Below the pieces are notes generated by a model. It did not search any database. It was given only the letters and a program-made list of their open reading frames with translations, and was not told the origin of the DNA. A DNA stretch of 64,000 nucleotides from Zea mays (taxonomy: Eukaryota; Streptophyta; Magnoliopsida; Poales; Poaceae), in the NCBI RefSeq assembly GCF_902167145.1, contig NC_050102.1, positions 13,640,850 through 13,704,849 on the forward strand, written 5' to 3'. Each line of letters starts with the position of its first letter. The first letter of the stretch is position 1. The position numbers and the translations under genes were made by a program. This document shows positions 34,623-45,324 of this stretch, in pieces.

Positions 34623-34643
34623 AATGCACAGACATATGACTAG
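34280..34643 (+). mobile_element. 364-bp non-autonomous mini-Helitron
   Basis: The 5' end TCTCTATTATATTAAAG is preceded by A (34279). The 3' end ACAATGCACAGACATATGA then CTAG (34640-34643) is followed by T. The 3' end resembles the maize Helitron terminus with GCAACGCACGGGCA before CTAG. Insertion between A and T is as expected for Helitrons. A (TA)n run fills the space just before the 3' end. No ORF. Confidence 0.7.
34531..34618. repeat. (TA)n microsatellite beside the mini-Helitron 3' end
   Basis: About 88 bp of uninterrupted AT dinucleotides, ending some 20 bp before the CTAG terminus. Confidence 0.97.
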
Positions 34644-34986
34644 TAAATATTAAAGCATCAATTTTTTCGATTTCACGTTTTCTACTACCCTCGTTGTGCC
34701 CCCCATATTTAAATAGTAACAAAAATCTAAAATCATATATACAATAGGAATTCGAACCATATTGTTGGCTCTAAATGACTAAATCCACATTTACACACAC
34801 TAGCCAAGAACATACATGTTTGTGTTAAGCATAAATAAAAATAGTAACAGCGTAGTATATGTATAAGTGTGTGTTTGTATTGTTATTTAACAATGATATT
34901 TGGAACGTTAGTATTAGGTCCTCATGAAAGATACATAATTTAAATCTAATTTTATTTTGATGTGGAACTGGAACATCAAGTTAATA
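34644..34986 (+). repeat. Helitron-related sequence joined head-to-tail to the mini-Helitron
   Basis: Directly after the CTAG, the sequence TATTAAAGCATCA recurs (34652), as at the mini-Helitron 5' end. A second shared block (GAACC...TTGTTGGCTC, then ACATACATGTTTGTGT) follows at about 34754-34826, matching 34447-34513. It has no recognisable 3' terminus of its own. Confidence 0.45.
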
Positions 34987-36583
34987 CTAGTACAATGTCC
35001 ATACATTGCTACGGAATTAACAAAACTTGGTACAAATCATGCATGTGGAGTAAAAAAATTATACTATTGTTAACAAAAAAATGATAGTATTTTTCCTTTA
35101 TAATATGCAAATATTCTTCTTGAGTCTGATAAAATACATTTTCCTTTATAATGTGAAAATATGAACCATACTCTATTAGTGTTGAAGATGACGCTAGGAC
35201 TCAGCCAGTCAGACTTCAAGGTGCTATTTAAATTTGATAAGAAGAATTCATAACTCATGATGAACTTTTAATTTATGTGTGAGTCACTGTGATGGACATG
35301 TTGTAGTGTCTTGGGCATATGATGGACTGTAAACGTTTAATATGTGAACTCTGAATTATGATTCTATGAACCGAGATGTTGAGTTGCTACTTGCTATGAA
35401 CTTGTCATGTTTTAGGAACTAATAAATTGTATGTGTACTTAGTGTTTCTTAGGGTATTTAATTATGGTTCACTCGTTGTGTATAGTTGGACTTCGATGTT
35501 GGTTGTGTGTTTATGTATTGAAGCGTCGGGGGTCAGAGCCCCTAGGCTTTGTTTGACTACTATAGTATACATCACAATCTATATGTATTGGGGTAGATTA
35601 AGGTGTAAATTAAACTAATTTATACCTTAATCCTCCTCAATATATGTGGATTGAGATGTATACTAGAGTATTCAAACAAAACTTTAGTGGTTTTTATGTT
35701 CTCGTCGAGTTTGGGGGCACATGTAGATTCTACCCATAGCGAAGTTTAGGTTGGATGTGGGTTTTATCTTTGGTTTTCAGGGTGGGTCCGCAGATGCCAC
35801 ACTCGCCCCAGACTCACCTTGTTGCCACCCATGCCCATGCCTAAACCAGTATAATCTATGTCTCATGTGTTATCCTTCTAATCTACTATGTGTGATGCAT
35901 CTTGTCGATGTTTCGAACTAGCACCAACGAGTAAATTTGTATATGCGTGTTTTGGTCCGGATGGTGTACTCAGTGGCGCAAGATTTATACTGGTTTGGTC
36001 TGAATGTCCATACTTCCAGCCTTCGGTGGCTTGCGCTATCGGGACCTGATTGCTCGTAGTAGATGTTACAAGTGGGTGAGTGAGGGATTTGAACCATATT
36101 ATTGGCTCTAAATTACTAAATTCACATTCACACACTAGTCAACAGAACATACACGTCTTTGTGTTTTATACTTAAGCATGTGTGTCTCAATAAGGGAGAG
36201 AGAGAGAGAGAGTGAGTGAGTGAGTGAGAGAGAGAGCCTAGAGGAGCGATCACCGCGGCTGTCGTCAAAGAGGCCCGGCTCGTGGGCGCCCTTCCTCTTT
36301 TCAGCGACAGGTCGTGGAACTCCTTCGCCGTCGTTGATCACTAGTCGTTAGCGGGGGCGTTATGTAGGCGTTGTGGGGGCTCCGGGTTGCGGGGCGTCAT
36401 CATGATTGGTGATGGATGAGAGGATGGTCCATAAAATAGAGATATTTGGATGCGATTGAGGAAAGAGGGTGGAGGTAAAAGAAGCGATCCAAAGCGGTGA
36501 TTTTATTGGAGGGAGATTGTTGTGGTTAATTTGTTGCGTGGGCTTAGTGACATTTTAAGTGATGGATTATATAGGAGTAGAGA
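34987..36583 (-). mobile_element. 1.6-kb Helitron
   Basis: On the minus strand it starts TCTCTACTCCTATATAATCC (36583) after an A, and ends CCGTAGCAATGTATGGACA...CTAG (34990-34987) before a T. The 3' end forms a hairpin with 6-bp stem CAATGT/ACATTG and matches the maize Helitron 3' consensus with C-to-T decay. There is no transposase. It holds a foldback MITE (35545-35683) and a GAGAGA/GTGAGT simple repeat near 36200. Confidence 0.72.
35545..35683. mobile_element. Foldback MITE (same family as 43634-43771)
   Basis: Ends GGCTTTGTTTGACTAC and ATTCAAACAAAACT. The inside (GGTGTAAATTAAACTAATTT) matches the centre of the MITE in EBS intron 3. More diverged than that copy. Confidence 0.8.
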
Positions 36584-37588
36584 TGATAAGGGAGCCGATA
36601 AAATAGTGGTATATAAGAGATACAAATGCAAAAATTCAACGAGATTAAATAGAATTGAATAGAAAAAATACTCCATAATATTAAATTAATATACTAAATT
36701 GAAGACCACTAAAATTAATTTTAGAATACATAAATTTAATATAAATCATTTTTATAAATATATTTTTCACAAGAAAACCTAAACATATTCCACAATCTAA
36801 AGTACATAGTAGCAACAAATCTTAAAATTTTCGTGCCATAATACCATCCCCGCATGTTTAGATGGAAGCCTATAAGGCAAATGTCTGACAAACAAATCAT
36901 CTCAGATTCTCAGTCCCGGGCATAGGAAATCCAACGCGTGGCGTTGGTGCCTGGACTAGACTTTTTTGAGTCATCATTCAAATAGGCCTCTAAGACCGTC
37001 TTCGGTAGAGCCTGAAAAATAGGAAAAGTAAAAATGTAGATAATATTGTTTAACAATATTTACAGATAAAAGTTTTAAATTAAAATTATGATAAATGTGA
37101 TACAATCTGATGGAGATAGACTAATGGCCATGCAGACAGGCACTCGTGTCCATGTTCTCCGCTGCCCTATCCCTATCCGTCGTTCACTCGTCCCGCCCGA
37201 TCAGTCCACCTCCACTTCCAGATCCGTTCCGAACCATCCAGAAGCAGGAGGCGAAGCTCCCCGTTGCTTACCCACCTAACCAGCGGACACGATGCACTCC
37301 TTAGTTCATCGAACGGCCGATCTCGTCCTCACCCATTCGCGGCAGTTTCACCGCCGCTCATTCACCGCGCGCCAGCCGTCATCAGACATCAGCTGCCCAG
37401 CTTTTACTGCTCCCATCAAAGCCGTGCATGCGAAAAGCGCGCGGCGAAGGAAAAGGAGGCGGTAAAAAAAGCAACTTCACGCGAGGGAGCCGCGACCGCG
37501 AGCGCCTCCGCATTTCGAACCAAAGGGGGCAGAACTGAGAGATCGAGAGAAATAATAAAAAAAAATCCGTCTTCTTGTGGTCTTCTCC
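36584..37588 (+). other. Intergenic region upstream of the EBS-like gene
   Basis: AT-rich to about 37100, then GC-rich from about 37140, as expected for a grass promoter and 5' UTR. No clear TATA box was assigned. Contains a short hairpin (CCAACGC/GCGTTGG) at 36931-36947. Confidence 0.4.
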
Positions 37589-37597
37589 AAACCCTAG
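37589..37597 (+). promoter_or_regulatory. Telo-box (AAACCCTAG) before the EBS-like start codon
   Basis: An exact AAACCCTAG 54 bp upstream of the ATG. In plants this motif in promoters and 5' UTRs binds TRB/telobox factors and is linked to Polycomb recruitment and growth-related expression. Its function here is inferred. Confidence 0.5.
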
Positions 37598-37650
37598 CGC
37601 CCCCGGCCCCGGTCTCCGCCCCCCCGCCTTCGCCGTCGCGGTCGCGCCCC

Positions 37651-40600
37651 ATGGCGGGGAAGTCGCGACCGCCCAAGCGGATCCTCGAGTCCTATACCAT
37701 CAAGGGTTCGGACAGAGTCATCAAGCGTGAGTGCCCCTTTCCCCCGTCTGATCCGGAATTTACGGAGGGCCTTTTTTGGGGGATTTTTTGTTGGCGTTGG
37801 CGGGTGGCGTATCTGGGGACATGTGTCGGGGGTCTCGGTTTCCGGGCCCTGGGGTTCGGGGTGTCTTACTTTGGGGGTAGATTGATTTCGTCAGGAATGG
37901 TTGCAATAATCGGGCGCTGGTCTGTTGTTTTGGCCATCTATGCCTTTACTGCGGTTGAAATTTGACCGCTTTGTTGTTCACTGCTGCCAACTCCGTGGCT
38001 GTTTGGGGTTTGAATTCAATTAGCAATGTAACGGCGTAATCTTCGAGGGGGGTTAGCATGGCAGTGGTTACTGCAGTACTATGCTGTGCTCTGGTCACTT
38101 GAAAGTTGAAACTTTTTTTCCCTACAAAGCTATCGTTAACATGAACTCAGCTTGTTGGAATGTTCAGTCTTGTACTAGGTATTAGTGGACGTGTGTACAT
38201 CGCATTGGCATCTGTGTATGAACGAGCTCGATTTATACAAAATAGAGCTATAATAAAATAAAAGTGCAATAAGCTATTTTACGATTGATGTGCTCTTTGA
38301 TTAGATTGTCTACAGTTCGTTAGTATGTTTGCTCTGTTATTGCGTTACAGCTTCAAATTTGGTACATGAATAGTATTTTTTTGGATAGAAGAGCTCAATC
38401 AAGGTTCTGTAATACAGTGCTCGTTTCCTCACAATGTCGTCGGCCAAATTTTGGTATGAGGTCTTCAAAAGTATATTGGTCCTTTACTTTTTCTTGCAAA
38501 AAAAAACAATTATCATAATAGAAGAACTTGAATACCTTTGTCAAACAAATACACTTATAATCTGACCTTTTCAAACTAAAATACACCTTATAGAAGTGAA
38601 GAATGGGGTATTTTTGTTTATATAAGGCTTTCTCATTGCTTTGACGAAGCAGCGTAAAGTGCCTTCCGGATTCAATTGATTCTTTAAATTGTTTCTTACA
38701 GCTGGCGATTGCGTGCTAATGAGGGCATCTGATGCTTCAAAGCCACCTTATGTGGCAAGAGTTGAGGCAATTGAAGCAGCAGGATCTCGAGGCACCAATG
38801 TGAGAGTACGAGTGCGGTGGTATTATCGACCAGAGGAGTCCATAGGTGGTCGGCGGCCATTTCATGGTTCCAAGGAGGTTTTCCTCTCTGACCACTATGA
38901 TGTACAAAGTGCTGACACCATTGAGGGGAAATGCAATGTCCACAGCTTCCGTAGCTATACAAAGCTTGATTCTGTCAATGCTGAGGATTTCTTCTGCCGC
39001 TTCGAGTATAAATCAGCTACTGGCAGCTTTGTACCAGATCGTATAGCAGTGTAAGAACACAGCAAGACTTGCAATTTCATTATTTTGGATTTGCATTCAT
39101 GTTGCATTTACAATTTGTAGCAAGTTCATCTAGTCTGATTCTTTAACTTGTGCAATGTGTTAATCTCCTGCTACCTCTAATCCAGCATATATTAGATAGC
39201 TTTGGTTTTCGGAAGCAGCATTTCCCCCTACATGCGACCCAATTAGATTGCTTATTGGTACTCGGGTTGGACAAGGATTAATAGGAGTAAACCATGTCAA
39301 AAACCAAAGGAATGACTTGTTTTGTGTTGATAGTGCTAAAATTGTAAGTATTACCTCTATCTCCAAACACAAGGTCTATTGTTTTCTTAGGGGACTTTGA
39401 CTACAACTACTCAATTAATTTGACACATTTGTGATGCAAAACCATACTGATAAGCAAGTACCTTTTGAATATAATAATATATTAAGTTCCAAGGCATGGA
39501 TGGCGTCGACATAAATATAAGAATATATTAAGGAGGTGTTTGGGACTGCTCCATGTTCCAGCTCCGGCGTGTAGTTGTAGTTTATAATATAAATTTAAAT
39601 AGTTTTAAAAATATTTTTAATCTAAATAATAAACAAACTGACTTGTATAGATGTCTTTTAAAGGTTCACAACTCCAGGTTCACCATTTTCTGGAGCATCT
39701 AATGACCTTTTCTACCAACTCCACCAAATTTTCTGGAGCTGGAGCCATCCCAAACTGGGTCTAAGTTTGTGTCTCAAGGTTATATACTACTAGAGTAAGT
39801 ATTGGTAAAAGGCAGACAGAGTAACTCGAATTGCAGGGATCACGTAGATGATATCTGTCTTTATTTCAGTATCAATTCATGTCACTTGTAGATAACTTTC
39901 ATGAGTTTCTTTAAGAATCCCAACATAGTCATAGTCATAGAAAATGGGGTCAAAGGCATAGGTGACCTGGGAATGTCATCTCCATTTCCCAACCTGGGTA
40001 CGTGGGGTTGTTTTCTACCCTGCCATGCGAAAATTTCTCACAAGTAGCTTACCACGTCCCTTCACCTCGTCCATTCAAAGAACTTTTTTTCTATATTTCC
40101 ACACAAGCCTTTTATTTCAGAAATTGTATTTTCTGTCTGCCCAAGGCTATTAAGGTCATAAGTCAATTTCCTATATGATCCTGCATCACCATGAACCTCT
40201 CTGTACTAAATAGGAGTAATTCATCTGCATGTTTTCTATGCTTGTGGAATACCAAAAGGTCATGTAAATCCAATCATCTTCTCCAATAGATGACATTGCT
40301 ATCTATTGGGGAAATATCAGCGGTACACAAAGGCTCATGCCATGTAGAACATGTTTCTTTAGGCCTTTGTGGTTGGGTACAACTAGGACTTGCTGGTTCT
40401 CTGTTTACTATAGCATGAAAATTCTAGACAATGCCCTTGCAGCAAGTTATTACATTGATAGTCTTTGTTTGATTTCAAAGGCAGGCCATAGTGTTAGCAT
40501 GTGTTTGGTTTGGGGAAGAGGAGTGACGGGACGGACCTAACCCTACCGTTTGGGACAGGTTCAACCTGCTTCATGTTCAGTTTGGAAATTGGGTTGATCC

Positions 40601-43600
40601 CATGATTTTGTTTGTTGGAGGTATCAATCTATGGGTTTGGAGGTTGGGTTCTCTACTCTTTTCTTTCTCCTCTGTACATGTAGCTGCGTACTCAGACTCC
40701 CCCACCGCCACTTGCCATCCAGCCTGTTACTTCCGAGCAACTCACGGGCCGCCCCAGCTTAGCAACTTCCTGTCTGCTCACGCCGCCATTTCGAATTTCT
40801 GCTTGCTCATGTTGGCATGTTGCTGCTAGGCCTCTCAGCCATTTCCGATGCTGCTGGTGTGTCATCCCATGATGCGCTGCCTTCACTGAGGCTCCCATCT
40901 CTTATTGCATCGTCCACTGTGCTCCTTGCTGCCGCTGCCTCACCGCTCACTCATGCTGCTGCCTCCTCGCAATTGGGCTGCGGCGCTGCGCCGATGCTCG
41001 CTGCTGGTGTATGATGCATAGCGTGCGTGTGCAGACGATGCGTGAATCAAACTGGGTTGTGCCTATTTCTTTGTTTTGGAAGGATAGAAACAACCCCACA
41101 TCTTGGGATAATATTCCCTCTTGGGATGGACCCAACCCACCCTGTATCCTGGGATAATGGACCCAACCCACTGGGGCCTCAAACTAAACATTTCTAAATA
41201 TGGGTCTGATGACCCATCCCAACAACATGGACCCTTTAAGGAAACACATGGTTTGTTACTGGAAGGTAAAGAGGGCAGATAGAGATTAGATTTTGGGAAT
41301 ATCCATTGGAAGATAGGATATTTTCTTGCTTGGTTGTGGGATAGATGCAGCTTTCTTGTAGAGCGGATGCAGACCCTTGACTTTTGATAGTAGCAATGTA
41401 GCATTTGGTTTCCAGATTCCCTGTAACTGTTTCCTAATTAACTATAACTATAACTACTACGAATCTAAACCCTCGTCAACTCAGATCCTCTTGGTCCTAA
41501 CTACATTGAGGTCCTCTTGGACTCTTGCCATACACCTCAAGGTTCTTAAGCCATTGCCTTGCTGCCTTGAGACCTCACTCCTAGACAATTCTGTTATTGC
41601 CCCACTACATTCTGTTTTAGTCTAGCTGTCTGCTCTTATGTTTGGGTCTTGTGGGCCATGACACAAGGCTGTGTCACCTTGGATGAAAACAGTGAACTGT
41701 CATGGATGCAGACTTTGAACCTTTCTTAATCCTAACTTTCTCTTGAATCTATTCCTTAATTCACCCCAACAATTGTGTGTCTGAACTATTCTGATCAGAT
41801 ACAGCTTCAGTCCTATATTTTCTAATGCTAGGTTGCTAGCTCAAAATCAAACAGTATGGCCTGCTACTTATTCTCCTATGCTACTCAATGTATGGCCTGC
41901 TAGTTGTCTTTCCATTATTATATGCTGGCTCACTGGCTGCACCTCACACTTGAGCTTACATTATAACCTTTCTCACATTGTGATGGTTTTGAAAAGCCAT
42001 AGATGGAACTTTTTTTACTTGTATATGTATTTCTTAAATCTGAATCATCATTTTTACTTGTTTTATTCCTCTAATCTCTTCTGTAAAACATGTGCCAGGT
42101 TTTGCAAGTGCGAGATGCCATACAATCCAGATGACCTTATGATCCAATGCGAGGAATGTTCTGACTGGTGAGCATTATAGATGAAGCATGCTGGCCTAAT
42201 ATTTTTTTATACAGCATTTACCTCCTTTTCTCTGGTGCATTCTTTAATTCAATTGATTGCTTTATTGGCCTGTGAATGTGTGGACTTATATTTGTTTGAG
42301 CTTAGACAAGAGACATGAATGTGAAAGGGCCTCTAGCTGAGTTGGTTAGGTGGTCTAAGTAGCACTCTTTAGGTTCTGAGTTCGAATCCCAGTGGGAGTG
42401 AATTTTAGGCTGAGGTTAAATAAGGTCACCGAGGTTAAATAATGTCACGCGCTGGTTCCCCTGGTCGTGTGCACACGAGATGGATTGACCTATAGTGAGC
42501 GGATCCTCATGTAGGGGCTGGGAGGGCTCAAAGCATGAGTAAAGATCTGGCCTATAGGGGGTGGACCCTTATGTTGCACGAGGGACCAGCTTTCGTGACC
42601 TTTCTCGGTCGGGGCTCTGATTGAGCTTCTTCTTATTATAATACCGTGGGGTGGTCTTTCCCCTATCGGCCGAGTTTTTTTTAGACAAAGAGACATGAAT
42701 ACCGAACCGACCAAAAACGAATTTGTTTCCTTTGACACCTTTGTACAATTATGTAGCGTAAGTGTGTAATGTAAGTATGTAACATGATATTGATTGCATA
42801 CTTCTCTCACCGAGGACCAAAATAGCCAAAATGAATAAATAAACCAGTGTTTCTTAGCATCTAGCTGAGTTGGTTAGCTGGTAAGTAGCATTTCTCTAGT
42901 CGTGAGTTTGACTCTCCATGGGAGTGAATTTAAGGTCGGGGTAAAAAAATCCCTTGTCTCTCACGCCAAAGCACAGGTCTAAGGTCTGTCCCTGGCTGTG
43001 GTCGTTGTCACATACGCTATGGTGTCACGTTGTATGGGTGGTACAGGAGTTTTGAGGGTTTCTGGACCTGTATAAGAACTGAGGGCTTCTTAATGCAATA
43101 CCTGAGAGCTGTCTTTACCCCCTGCAGGTTGATTTTTTTTCTTAGCATCTTTCATTGCTAAAATAAAGTGTATTTACTGCTGTTCGCCTACAACTAGTTG
43201 TGCTCTCAAATTGATAACAGGTCATGATTGGTTATGCAGGGTGCCGTTTAAAATTTTAAACCTTTTCACGATTCATGTGCATATTTCAGAAAGGGTTTGA
43301 ACACTTTGATAATCTTGGTAGCTTGGGAGGTCTGGAAGCATTGAACTAGGCTGAATGTTCAGGATGTTACCAGTGCTGTGTGCACGGAGGGTGGTCTTTG
43401 GTGCATGGCCAGGTCCTCCAAGCTCACACAGCTTTTATCCAGGTCGCTCTACTCTGGAGCGTTGCTGGCTGTCTTTTAGTCAGTTTGTGGCATGTTGATG
43501 TGCTGGTCTCCTTAGGGCTTGTTCGGTTGCGTGAGGATCGGAGGGGATTGTGGGGATTAAATTCCTTCCTATTCAAAATTGAATAGAAAGGGCTTTATTC

Positions 43601-44590
43601 TTCCCAATCCACCTCTAACCGAACAAGCTCTTAGCCCTTGTTTGGATACTCTCGTATTCACCTCAATCCATGTGTATTGAGGTGGATTGGGGTGTAACTT
43701 AAACTAATTTACACCATAATCCACCTCAATACACGTGGATTGAGGTGAATACGAGAGTATCCAAACAAGGCTGTGTCTCCTGGTGGCTGAGTTTGGTCTC
43801 CCAGACTCGTACTTTTTTTCTAATTTAATGAAATGACATGTAATCCTCCTGCGTGGTTTGAGAAAAAAGAACAATTCATGTGCATATTTCAGTAGGCAGT
43901 GTTCCCATCGAGACTTTAAGGTCAATTTGGATCTTTATCTGAGCATTGATTGGTTCATGGGCTCATGGCTATTCAGTCACTTTGTGCCCTTTGAGACTGT
44001 TAGTATACTTCCTATAACCTCCTCTTTCAGGTTTCACCCTGCTTGCATTGGGATGACAATCAAAGAAGCAAAGAAACTCGAGCATTTTTTCTGCCAGACC
44101 TGTACAGCTGAAAATGGTAAGATGGTTGAGAATTCACATGAAGCTACAGCGCAATCAGAAGAAAAGGTAAGCCACACATGATGTTAGTTTCTGCTTATCA
44201 TTGGTGTAAGCTTGCTATCTAAGGGGGTGATTGGTTCCAAGGGACTAAACCGTCATATCGGGTGTCTAGGTACTAGTTAGAAATATTAAATATAGTCTAA
44301 TTACAAAACTAATCACATGAATGAGGACTAAATGGTAAGACGAGCCTATTAAGATGTGATGCTAGTAAACATTTGCTAATCATGGATACATTAGGCTTAA
44401 TAAATTCATCCGGTCTTAGTTTTGTAACTAGACTATATTTAATTTAATACTTTGTAATTGGCATTCAAACATCAAGTGAGGGGAACCAAGCACCCTCTAA
44501 AAACTACAATGTGAATTGTAGTTATGCTTCTAATAGTATAACTTTAACTGATCTCTTCAGCCGGTGGAGTCAAAAAGGCGGCGAAGGTGA
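37651..44590 (+). CDS. EBS: EBS/SHL-type BAH-PHD histone reader (host gene, five exons)
   Basis: Coding exons: 37651-37726, 38702-39050, 42099-42167, 44031-44166 and 44561-44590. All introns are GT-AG, the joined length is 660 bases and the product is 219 residues. The start [19 protein letters not shown] matches the Arabidopsis EBS opening. The BAH domain is about 26-141 ([31 protein letters not shown]); Y42, W65 and Y67 fit the methyl-lysine cage. The PHD finger is about 143-192 with the Cys4-His-Cys3 set (CKC, CEEC, H167, CQTC); the cage tyrosine equivalent to EBS Y148 is Phe143 here. EBS reads H3K27me3 through BAH and H3K4me3 through PHD, repressing flowering genes. The C terminus is KRRRR. 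Intact; introns 2-4 hold TEs. Confidence 0.95.
39532..39761. mobile_element. Tourist-like MITE in EBS intron 2
   Basis: Ends GGAGGTGTTTGGGA and TCCCAAACTGGGTC with TAA on both sides (39529-39531 and 39762-39764). 230 bp. Confidence 0.7.
40497..41195. mobile_element. Probable larger MITE-like insertion in EBS intron 2
   Basis: Imperfect end repeats (GCATGTGTTTGGTTTGGGG against CTCAAACTAAACATTTC) around about 700 bp with a GC-rich middle. Target duplication unclear. Confidence 0.4.
42321..42680 (+). mobile_element. tRNA-derived SINE (full length) in EBS intron 3
   Basis: Pol III box A TAGCTGAGTTGG (42334-42345) and box B AGTTCGAATCC (42379-42389), a T-rich tail after TATCGGCCGAG, and a clear target duplication: TTAGACAAGAGACATGAAT (42302-42320), repeated with one extra A at 42681-42700. 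Fits the T-tailed grass SINE class (ZmSINE/OsSN type). Confidence 0.9.
42862..43137 (+). mobile_element. Second tRNA-derived SINE in EBS intron 3, 5'-truncated
   Basis: Same box A and a decayed box B (GAGTTTGACTCTCC), the related 3' end CTTTACCCCCTGCAGG then a T tail, and target duplication TTTCTTAGCATC (42850-42861 and 43138-43149). Confidence 0.85.
43515..43630. mobile_element. Tourist/Harbinger-like MITE in EBS intron 3
   Basis: 116 bp, ends GGGCTTGTTCGGTT and AACCGAACAAGCTC, with TTA on both sides (43512-43514 and 43631-43633). Confidence 0.9.
43634..43771. mobile_element. Long-hairpin MITE adjoining the previous one
   Basis: About 138 bp that folds on itself almost completely: the first 64 bases (GCCCTTGTTTGGATACTCTC...) are nearly the reverse complement of the last 64 (...GAGTATCCAAACAAGGC). 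It abuts the TTA of the preceding MITE. Confidence 0.88.
44223..44497. mobile_element. Tourist-like MITE in EBS intron 4
   Basis: 275 bp, ends GGGGGTGATTGGTTCC and GGAACCAAGCACCCTC, TAA duplicated at 44220-44222 and 44498-44500. Confidence 0.88.
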
Positions 44591-45324
44591 TGGCCGTGCT
44601 GATTAAATTTATGAAATCTATGCTCGGTTGTACAAAGCCTTCCCACGTTTCACGTTTGAGAACTGTAATTTTATTGTTCGTCGCAGTTTGTGGTCCTGGG
44701 CTGGGGTCCCTCTAATGTCAGGCACACTGTATATAGCTTGTAACCTGGTCAGATTGTTGTATTAGAGCACACTAGGGTTTGTGTGATAGCACGGAAGTTC
44801 GGACTACTGAGTATGTGTAGAGTATGGCATTATAATGCCAGCATCAGGTGATCAGGCTTCTTCTGGGCATTAGGACTCCTGCATGATCCAGCAATAATAC
44901 TTCCATGCAGCTGGACCTGGTTAGTCACTAGTAAGTTGTCAGGAAACTTAGTACTGCCATGTGAACTTTTTTTGAAACCCTCTATGTAATGTAAGCATCT
45001 GTGTCCTACTTGCAAACTGTTGCACGAAATTGGGCACCCACCCTGGCCCATTGGCTGCGGTTGCATAATTGCGGCAACTAACTTGTGTTTTAAGTTTGGA
45101 GGAACAATAATAAAGTTTAGGCTCATTGAACTGGTCTGGTTCAACGAAACAAACCCTCACTTTTTGCTTGTATTTTGAGTTAATGTGATGTTTATTCAAA
45201 TTATGGGCTAATAAATTGCTGTCCAAATTATGTCTTGCCAAGTTTAACGGGGCATAGCTCTGCAAATTAGACGACGAACCCAACCGCCGCACTTCCCAGT
45301 AAAGACGAGTGAATCTATTGTGAA
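44591..45324 (+). other. EBS-like 3' UTR and downstream sequence
   Basis: T/G-rich sequence expected of a 3' UTR for roughly the first 250 bases; no further gene is supported. The exact poly(A) site was not identified. Confidence 0.45.

Noticed and set aside
36931..36959. Hairpin CCAACGC/GCGTTGG followed by CTAG as a Helitron 3' end
   Set aside because: The next base is A, not T, the hairpin does not match the maize Helitron consensus, and no matching 5' end was assigned.
40602..41014. ORFs in EBS intron 2 as an alternative exon
   Set aside because: They lie in a probable MITE-like insertion, and the EBS protein is complete without them.
42334..42389. A functional tRNA gene
   Set aside because: Boxes A and B are present but there is no cloverleaf; target duplications and a T tail show a SINE.
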